Shown here one piece after another: positions 61,501 through 64,000 of a stretch of DNA of 64,000 bases. Origin of the DNA: Echinarachnius parma (Eukaryota; Echinodermata; Echinoidea; Clypeasteroida; Echinarachniidae); NCBI GenBank assembly GCA_037951105.1, contig JBAMJV010010137.1:1-64000 (forward strand), in the 5' to 3' direction. Each line of letters starts with the position of its first letter. Within the stretch, counting starts at the first letter, position 1. The position numbers and the translations under genes were made by a program. The notes beneath the pieces are model-generated. The model was not told the origin of the DNA and made no database searches. It saw only the letters and a list, made by a program, of their open reading frames with translations.

Positions 61501-63715
61501 CTAACGGTAAGCAACTCTTTGATTATCATTATTTTTTCTTTTCACTTTGGATAACTATTCGTTTCAAAATGAATATGGTTATACCATAATCAGCATTCCA
61601 TATTAATCACTGCGCCCAACAAATCCGATTATTGTTCGGTATCCAAAAATGTAAATACTTGGAAGTTCAAGGCTGTTGTAAGAGGTGGTGTTTGCCTCGG
61701 AAGGTTTGTGTTTTATGAAATGTTAGTTCCAAATAAAAACACATACATGATATACAAAGTTAAGGAGGCTACAAGTTAATAGGTAGTTTATATGCAGGCT
61801 ATAGTTAATTGCATAACATACTTCTTTCATGGAATACATTCATATAATTAATATGAGTTTCTATACGTTATCGGTCCTCTGTCTACCCACCTCTCTTTAC
61901 CAACTCCTCACCAACTCGTTCTATATCTCTCGTTTCCATTTGTATTATTAAAAGATGGGCGTCCCCCGTTTGATGAAAACCGTACTCAAAGGATCCTCGC
62001 GCTGCAGAAGATAAACCCGGTGATGATCATCATCATGCGAGTTCTCTGCTCCTTTGGCATCGTACTTGCTCTATTCTTCCTGGCATTCAACATCAAGTTT
62101 CGAAAGAAGAGGTAAGACGAGGAAATAATGCTCTGTATGGAGTATCCAGAGAGAATGCACGCTATTAAGTGCCTGCCTTATTTTGCCTAATTCGTTCTTG
62201 CATTCAACATAGAGTTTCGAAATAAGAGGTACGAAGATAAAGGACTGCTCATCAGAGAGTGAGCGCACAGAGCGAGTGCACGTTACGTGCTTGTCATATA
62301 ACATACAGTTCCGAAAGAAGAGAATGCTCCTCAGGGAGTGGAGAGAGTTCACGTTCAGTGCTTGATTGCACGTGGTGTTACTAAGCTGTAGGTATTTTTG
62401 CCAAGCATTCCTATCCGTACGCACTGAAGTATCGTGTAGGACTAAATAAATAAGGCTCTTAGCTTGTGGGGATGTGTGTGAATCCGATGGCAGATGTAAT
62501 ATTCGTATCCGCCGTGCCCTCTGGAATATGCACTATAGGGGCTACCCTTGGTAGACCAAACTATCTGTATTACTGTTAAAAGAACATCTAACAAATAAAC
62601 AATGATTACTAGACAGTACAACTTCAAAACACAAGAGACACCATACACCTAAACGAGCAAAACTATTATCCGTAGGTTATTTGAAGAAAGGAGATAAAGT
62701 CTATACTATAGTAGGTAAACATTTAGCAACTAAAGGTATTTTTAAAATGCATTATGGTACACTAAAATGGTAGCAATCTCTATATATTGTTGATGTTTTT
62801 TTTTAAATCACATTTACATATATATTTATATATTCAAAGAAAAGTTGGTTCAATCTTCCAAAGGTCCAAAGTGACCTGTGCAGTAACCACTTAGCAATGA
62901 AGACCCTCACCGGTGGCACTCCCTTGAAACTTTCGTACACTCCCTTTTTTCATATTCATTTTTGTTTTAACTTACACAGACATCTAAAGATGTCGAGTCC
63001 GAATATGAACAACGTTATCATCATCGGTATTTGCCTGTCATACATGTGTGTATTCCTTCTTGGGGTCAACCTGCCGTACGAACAACAGCAGAACTACTTG
63101 CACCTTTGCGGAGTGAGTATTGTAACATTAAAACAATAACACATTATAACTGAGTACTGATCGAGGTTTTTTTTTAAATGGCAAAACATGCAGCGTACAA
63201 GGTAAAGACATATTTTCGAAATATTAACTTAAAGGAAATATATTATGTGTTCATAGTTCAATATAAGTGTTTGTCAATTTGAAATTCAGGCATTAAAGTT
63301 GCAGAAACATGCTTTACAGTCTGCACGATGTAGACATATTATCGAACTCTCAAATGAACGGGTACTAAATTCGTGGTTCAATCTATATGTGTTTGTGTTA
63401 ATCGAAAATAAAAGCCATGTTCCAAAACATGGCACCGTTCGGTGGGTAGTAAAATCATGAACCAGTGATTACAAAGCAATATTATTTTCATTATCAGTGT
63501 TACCCGAGAGGAACGAGAAGAGGCGTAATGTTTGCTCTCCTCAGTATCAGTACTCGAGCAAGCTAGCATTGTATAGTTTCACACTTTTCTTTATCACTAT
63601 ACCACAGTCTCGCATCTGGCTGATGTCACTGTCCTTCACCATTGCCTTTGGGGGGATGTTCACGAAGATGTGGCGAGTGTACACCATTGTTATAAGCAAG
63701 CGGACCAAGCGGCAG
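42581..63715 (+). CDS. GABBR2: GABA-B receptor subunit 2-like class C GPCR, 5' part (12 exons)
   Basis: Exons: 42581-43579, 49760-49897, 50404-50574, 52926-53027, 55263-55328, 56843-57043, 58904-59137, 60040-60102, 61420-61506, 61955-62111, 62980-63112, 63608-63715; about 820 residues so far. Metabotropic receptor for GABA acting as an obligate dimer at the plasma membrane through G proteins (family knowledge). Visible: signal peptide (1-20); unusual N-terminal extension (to ~273); Venus-flytrap ligand-binding domain (276-~690) with IPLYVATLLPL, DARIVIVSFFEQ and NAHDAIWALAYGLNKS; TM1 (~710-734), TM2 with MSSPNMNNVIIIG (744-756), TM3 ending FGGMFTKMWRV. The MSSPxMNN motif and TSEEIW-type linker favour subunit 2 over 1 (from memory). 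TM4-7 and the coiled-coil tail are outside the window. One junction (exon 8/9) is off by one base. Confidence 0.92.
43995..44165. mobile_element. hairpin element in GABA-B intron 1
   Basis: CTACTTTGACCACTTTTTGAGAAGG-like left arm pairs with CCTTCTCAAAAAGTAGACAAAG on the right; TATTTTCATCAAGCC pairs with GGCTTGATGAAAATA. ~170 bp. Confidence 0.75.
44236..44400. mobile_element. family B fragment, copy 8
   Basis: TTTAAAGGAATAGTACAGTT, GGGGGCGCTTC, CGGTTCAGAAACAGCTGAAA; right part missing. Confidence 0.65.
44678..44720 (+). repeat. poly-C then (CT)n tract
   Basis: About 17 C then CTCTCTCTCTCTCT in GABA-B intron 1. Confidence 0.95.
45111..45814. mobile_element. 704-bp TIR element with perfect 45-bp ends (family M)
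   Basis: ATAAACCCCTCAAAAAAAGT at 45111 onward is repeated inverted, ending ACTTTTTTTGAGGGGTTTAT at 45814; identity runs 45 bp to GATCGATCA. TA at the outer edges fits a Tc1/mariner-type insertion. No transposase frame, so non-autonomous. Confidence 0.9.
45857..47310. mobile_element. TATAGGTTTTCCC element F3 hosting a family B insertion
   Basis: Left TATAGGTTTTCCCGGTCAAA, right AGACCGGGAAAACCTATA; arms align for ~60 bp (AAACTGACGATT). The family B element 46671-47215 lies inside. Confidence 0.85.
46671..47215. mobile_element. family B element, copy 9 (full-length reference)
   Basis: TTAAAGGGGTAGTTTAGTTT ... CTAAACTACCCCTTTAAA. Best-preserved copy, 545 bp, nested in F3. Confidence 0.88.
47441..47497. 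repeat. perfect 26-bp hairpin with 5-nt loop
   Basis: CTCTCTCCCACGTTCATTCA (continuing CCCCCT), loop GTTAT, then the exact reverse complement. ~28 bp if flanking T/A are counted. Isolated from other recognised elements. Confidence 0.93.
47835..47943 (+). repeat. two poly-C tracts
   Basis: C runs of about 15 (47835) and 17 (47928), 80 bp apart. Confidence 0.9.
48745..48866. mobile_element. family J fragment
   Basis: ATATGACAATCACGTGACAT, AGGACGTCCTAGAGATAGGA, CCCTTTCTTGCAACAAGCCC equals one arm of 38288-38646; the other arm is reduced to CCTTTCTTGCAACAGTTTAG. Confidence 0.82.
48969..49046 (+). pseudogene. decayed copy of GABA-B exon 2 5' end with acceptor (echo 2a)
   Basis: CACATCCAG then GGCTCATCGGCAAATGCAAT, CAGTGCGTTATAC matches the real acceptor and first 14 codons, then drifts. 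Acceptor AG at 48977. Confidence 0.88.
49140..49215 (+). pseudogene. decayed copy of GABA-B exon 2 5' end with acceptor (echo 2b)
   Basis: CACATCCAG then GGCTCATCGGCAAAGGCCAT, CAGTGCGTTAAATACGACAT. AG at 49148, 171 bp after echo 2a. To the real exon 2: 611 bp, or 177 bp without the 434-bp element between. Confidence 0.9.
49276..49709. repeat. C-rich minisatellite bounded by inverted repeats (family R)
   Basis: GGACTACTACCCCCTGGACA at left and TGTCCAGGGGGTAGTAGTCC at right are exact reverse complements. Between them ~20 imperfect units ACAATTACCCCCCAAG, then a short inverted block GGGGTAATTGTCCGG with a G18 run. Sits between echo 2b and exon 2. Confidence 0.9.
49760..49897 (+). CDS. GABBR2: GABA-B exon 2
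   Basis: 46 codons, phase 0 (334-379). GSSAKAISALYDMQ, IAIIGSIRTVTTKILAELSG: first lobe of the Venus flytrap, equivalent to the GCSSVST loop region. Acceptor CACATCCAG, donor GTCAGA. Two decayed copies of its 5' part with acceptor precede it. Confidence 0.92.
50062..50125 (+). pseudogene. decayed copy of GABA-B exon 3 5' end with acceptor (echo 3a)
   Basis: CGTTGGCAG then ATTGGATTTACTAATTTGGA, GGTTTGTCTGACCATGCCAT corresponds to exon 3's start. 339 bp before the real exon. Frame broken. Confidence 0.87.
50404..50574 (+). CDS. GABBR2: GABA-B exon 3
   Basis: 57 codons (380-436). IGFANSAIGLSDHVLYPYFL, then RTMGSSSDLN and QFGWKKVFTLTES, the conserved 'fgWkkv' strand of the domain. Acceptor TTGGCAG, donor GTGGGT. 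Confidence 0.93.
50770..51130. repeat. inverted satellite with CCGAAGGTTCGTTTA units (family S)
   Basis: Left half: repeated CCGAAGGTTCGTTTATTCG and AAAATGAAATGGGGCTCG. Right half: reverse complements (CGAACCTCATTTCATTTCCG). Centre at about 50985. The whole can fold into one hairpin. Confidence 0.85.
51120..51298. repeat. family C element, left part, split by SINE
   Basis: ATCTTCTGAATGATGCATGA, AAAGCGTTCTGGAACGCTTT; it resumes after the SINE at about 51604 with AGGGAGACATATGACAAATC. Confidence 0.6.
51299..51600 (+). mobile_element. tRNA-derived SINE in family C element
   Basis: Head TGGCTTAGCGGTTAGAGTGT (A box) and CGGGTTCGAACCCAGACCTG (B box); body GGTACCTTCTGCCTTCTAGC, GTTACCAGAGGACTGGCCCC; tail ACTAACTAACTTAACTAAC. 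A different SINE family from that at 34937. Confidence 0.85.
52403..52450 (+). pseudogene. decayed copy of GABA-B exon 3 3' part (echo 3b)
   Basis: AACGAGGTAAAAGTTCAA then GTTCTTCACCGTGACGGAGT, CAAACAAGC resembles exon 3 AACAAGGTCAAAGTTCAA ... GTCTTCACACTGACCGAGTC, with ~25 bp missing between. ~1.9 kb after the exon. Confidence 0.7.
52571..52898. mobile_element. TATAGGTTTTCCC family element F4 (diverged)
   Basis: TAAAGGTTTTCCTGTTCATT at left; GGAGGGGAAAACCTATAT at right; GTCGATCACAGTTGCTGAAC / GACCGACGAATTTGAATTG inner inverted words. Ends just 27 bp before exon 4. Confidence 0.8.
52926..53027 (+). CDS. GABBR2: GABA-B exon 4
   Basis: 34 codons (437-470). IMKDLHRLLERENMTLMSML, SFFDDPSDAITRLK. 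Matches the 'dleerv...sFf.dp...vknLk' segment. Acceptor ATGTAG, donor GTAATC. Confidence 0.9.
53055..53225 (+). repeat. 170-bp duplicated block, copy 1
   Basis: AGCTGTTATAGATGAGGGGT ... TGGGGGAGTGCCAACACACA ... poly-G ... TCATTTGATCCTGTGGGTGG. Copy 2 at 54465-54612. A G15 run is inside. Confidence 0.82.
53229..53285 (+). pseudogene. copy of GABA-B exon 4 3' end with donor (echo 4a)
   Basis: CCTCTTCGACCACCCCGCCG, ATTCACTCACTCGTCTGAAG then GTAATCGT: same end and donor as exon 4 (CTTCTTTGATGACCCCAGTG...ACTCGTCTGAAG|GTAATCGT). 245 bp downstream. Confidence 0.88.
53330..53600 (-). mobile_element. decayed SINE on the minus strand
   Basis: CCCATTTATACACCTGGGTA, GAGAGCAGGATGTGGATTA, CTTGCTGAAGGACAAACGC are reverse complements of the body of the SINE at 34937. 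Its head may be the separate piece at 54395-54450. Confidence 0.75.
53598..53642 (+). pseudogene. possible remnant of GABA-B exon 4 (echo 4b)
   Basis: TCCTTCTTATGACCCTAACT, ACGACCCTAGTAACGCCTCA resembles TCCTTCTTTGATGACCCCAG, TGACGCCATCA. Short and weak. Confidence 0.45.
53641..53665 (+). repeat. poly-A run
   Basis: About 24 A. Confidence 0.95.
54152..54326. mobile_element. 175-bp palindromic element with 8-bp target duplication (hAT-like, family P)
   Basis: TAGTCTAGGTTCTATACTCT at left, AGAGTATAGAACCTAGACTA at right; arms match for ~70 bp. CCAAGTGG precedes (54144-54151) and follows (54327-54334): an exact 8-bp target-site duplication, the size made by hAT transposases. Non-autonomous. Confidence 0.92.
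54395..54450 (-). pseudogene. SINE head fragment
   Basis: TTGTGATCTCACGATTGGAA, AGCGTGTGCCACACCA is the reverse complement of the tRNA-like head region at 34940-34990. Confidence 0.65.
54465..54612 (+). repeat. 170-bp duplicated block, copy 2
   Basis: CATAGCTAGAGGTAAGGGGC ... GTGGGGAAGTGCCAACACAC ... CATCATTTGATCATGTGGGT; matches 53055-53225. Confidence 0.8.
55263..55328 (+). CDS. GABBR2: GABA-B exon 5
   Basis: 22 codons (471-492): ELDARIVIVSFFEQSARRVL plus CE, the family's DARII..F.E..A...FCE motif. Acceptor TATCAAG, donor GTAATA. Confidence 0.93.
55360..56206. mobile_element. family A element, split by nested TIR element
   Basis: Left portion AACGGGTTTCGATTTTCCAA, TCGTTAAAAAGATATGTATG; right portion TTTGCATTTTCGCGTATTAC, ending GTTACTAGATCCCTTTAAC. 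The insert 55446-55965 divides it. Confidence 0.75.
55446..55965. mobile_element. nested TIR element (family V)
   Basis: CACTATCCCATGAAAGAGGG at left; CCCTCTTTCGCGGGACTGTT at right. GATTGTTCATAGTC / GATTATGAATACTT inner words. ~520 bp, no transposase frame. Confidence 0.68.
56219..56236 (+). repeat. poly-C tract
   Basis: CCCCCCCCCCCCTCCCCC after the family A element. Confidence 0.9.
56843..57043 (+). CDS. GABBR2: GABA-B exon 6
   Basis: 67 codons (493-559). AFKRQFYGPNQIFIFRGFAD, SDWWRTS..., VTCTDDQIQAVLQSVITVYF. Equivalent of 'y...lfG..yvWfl.gwy..nW' then the 'C...em..a..g' segment. Acceptor TTCCGCAG, donor GTAAGT. Confidence 0.93.
57146..58093. mobile_element. 948-bp TA-flanked TIR element (Tc1/mariner-like, family N)
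   Basis: CAGGGTGGCCCAGAAATAAC at left, GTTATGTCTGGGCCACCCTG at right, TA on each outer side. Sub-terminal inverted words: CGTCGCTGGGCAATTAAAAG and TTTTATTGCCCAGCGACG. The interior repeats GGGCAATTAAAAGGACAAAT-like words. No transposase, so a MITE-type derivative. Confidence 0.9.
58190..58530. repeat. family I-related sequence
   Basis: AAGGGGGTGTTTCGCAAAGA, TCCCAAGTCGAACTTAAC resembles the ends at 14778 and 41345. Right end unclear. Confidence 0.5.
58904..59137 (+). CDS. GABBR2: GABA-B exon 7
   Basis: 78 codons (560-637). SPTSFRQEMQKV, AANAHDAIWALAYGLNKSL, several NxT/S sites (NRT, NYT, NLT), SSFYGVS. This is the 'yDAiWa.alaLnk' region. Acceptor AAAACAG, donor GTATGA. Confidence 0.94.
59150..60035. 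other. GABA-B intron 7, nothing recognised
   Basis: Open frames of 75-115 codons exist (59125-59586) but show no family signature and lack in-phase splice sites. No repeat shared with the rest of the window. Confidence 0.5.
60040..60102 (+). CDS. GABBR2: GABA-B exon 8 (splice phase off by one base)
   Basis: GPVAFKTDGDRIGAFIIQEI plus G; 'GrV.F...GdR.g.....q' region. Donor GTATGT at 60103 leaves phase 0, but exon 9 needs one base before AT|GGT. With a fifth G in the GGGG run (60100-60103) the junction would read GG|GAT and align without gap. Alternative donors: GTGCGT at 60076 (right phase, loses nine residues) or GTACAT at 60107 (right phase, weak). Confidence 0.8.
60238..60660 (+). repeat. 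dispersed CGTCACGGACATTACA motif, four copies
   Basis: GCGTCACGGACATTACA at about 60239, 60612 and 60636, and CGTCACGCACATTACAG at about 60420. Function unknown; perhaps an eroded satellite or transposon. Confidence 0.7.
61128..61185 (+). pseudogene. tRNA-like relic
   Basis: TTTAGTAGAGCACCAGTCCA then CCGGAAGTATCGGGTTCTTA: same frame of words as 19089-19147, with B box mutated (GGTTCTTAT). Confidence 0.45.
61420..61506 (+). CDS. GABBR2: GABA-B exon 9
   Basis: (D)GKRLVIGTLDQGETISWSL then TSEEIWATN. Corresponds to 'r.vkvGeyn...d.l.......i.f.g'. Acceptor AATCATAG, donor GTAAGC. It can only be read in the phase that needs one leading base. Confidence 0.87.
61955..62111 (+). CDS. GABBR2: GABA-B exon 10 (TM1)
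   Basis: DGRPPFDENRTQRI links the ligand-binding domain to MIIIMRVLCSFGIVLALFFL (TM1) and AFNIKFRKK. The gap without the cysteine-rich domain found in other class C receptors is typical of GABA-B. Acceptor TTAAAAG, donor GTAAGA. Two decayed copies of its 3' end follow. Confidence 0.94.
62190..62237 (+). pseudogene. decayed copy of GABA-B exon 10 3' end (echo 10'a)
   Basis: TTCTTGCATTCAACATAGAG, TTTCGAAATAAGAGGTACGA corresponds to GGCATTCAACATCAAG, TTTCGAAAGAAGAG|GTAAGA. 116 bp after the exon. In-frame stop (ATAG). Confidence 0.85.
62289..62335 (+). pseudogene. decayed copy of GABA-B exon 10 3' end (echo 10'b)
   Basis: CATATAACATACAGTTCCGA, AAGAAGAGAATGCTCCTCAG: third tandem copy with the donor GT changed to AA. 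Following AGGGAGTGGAGAGAG matches the intron after echo 10'a and the real exon. Confidence 0.8.
62980..63112 (+). CDS. GABBR2: GABA-B exon 11 (TM2)
   Basis: RHLKMSSPNMNNVIIIGICL begins intracellular loop 1 and TM2; SYMCVFLLGVNL then a short extracellular loop to HLCG with the conserved disulfide Cys before TM3. Acceptor TTACACAG, donor GTGAGT. Confidence 0.95.
63608..63715 (+). CDS. GABBR2: GABA-B exon 12 (TM3)
   Basis: SRIWLMSLSFTIAFGGMFTK, MWRVYTIVISKRTKRQ: TM3 and start of intracellular loop 2 ('aFGaMFaKtWRVhaIF' in GABBR2, from memory). Acceptor ACCACAG, donor GTAAAC. No further exon seen to 64000. Confidence 0.95.
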
Positions 63716-64000
63716 GTAAACATTTAAAATATAATATAAACAATTCAAACCATATGATTTGGTATAGAATATCGAGCGTGGTCTGACTGATTTATATTAA
63801 TTGTTTGAATTTATGTTCTATTTTTTGTAATTCGCTAACCATGCCTTCTTATGGTGACCCTTATCAAGAGCACGTCCTCCGTACCATTAACATCTTTCCT
63901 CTCATTGGTCTTCTTTTGAAGTCTCCATACGGGCCCCCGGTAGTGTCACTACACATTGGCCGTGGACACGCATGATCGTTCACAATTTCGAGTGAAAAGG
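63716..64000. other. start of GABA-B intron 12, no exon seen
   Basis: No segment matching intracellular loop 2 or TM4 of GABA-B receptors in any frame. The gene must continue beyond the window. Confidence 0.6.

Noticed and set aside
1-64000. CRISPR array, operon or other prokaryotic system
   Set aside because: Spliced genes, SINEs and microsatellites show this is an animal nuclear genome; repeats are tandem satellites or TIR elements without spacer structure.

Overview
This is eukaryotic nuclear DNA from an intron-rich, repeat-rich animal genome. Two unrelated multi-exon genes lie on the + strand. All introns but one have GT..AG boundaries that keep the reading frame. The rest is inverted-repeat elements, SINE/LINE debris, microsatellites and long poly-C or poly-G runs. 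A White-like ABCG transporter, a GABA-B receptor 2-like gene and this mix of repeats suggest a marine invertebrate, probably a deuterostome (echinoderm, hemichordate or cephalochordate grade). The species cannot be fixed from sequence alone.

Left part (797-26146): a complete 17-exon gene for a 678-residue ABCG half-transporter (nucleotide-binding domain first, membrane domain second), closest by eye to the White/ABCG1 branch. The 12 exons that carry coding junctions from exon 1 to exon 17 add up to exactly 2,037 nt including the stop codon.

Middle (26147-42580): no supported gene. It holds a 5'- and 3'-truncated non-LTR retrotransposon on the minus strand (35282-36910), a tRNA-derived SINE, long palindromic elements and minisatellites.

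Right part (42581-63715 and beyond): the first 12 exons of a metabotropic GABA-B receptor subunit 2-like class C GPCR. They cover a signal peptide, an unusually long Arg/Ser/Thr-rich N-terminal extension, the ligand-binding Venus-flytrap domain and transmembrane helices 1-3; the remainder lies past the right edge. Splice phase fails at exon 8/9 by one base, next to a run of four G, so a one-base deletion or sequencing error is likely.

The most unusual signal is a set of decayed partial exon copies ('exon echoes'), including splice-site remnants, in introns of both genes and just after the transporter stop codon. At least ten exons are affected. Where the spacing can be measured it is often about 155-190 bp or roughly twice that, after subtracting younger insertions. 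Other notable signals are several inverted-repeat families that share TTTAAAGGG/CCCTTTAAA ends, two inverted-repeat elements with tRNA-like relics inside, and ~200-bp inverted repeats that bracket the last transporter exon. The two genes show no functional link; they are simply neighbours.
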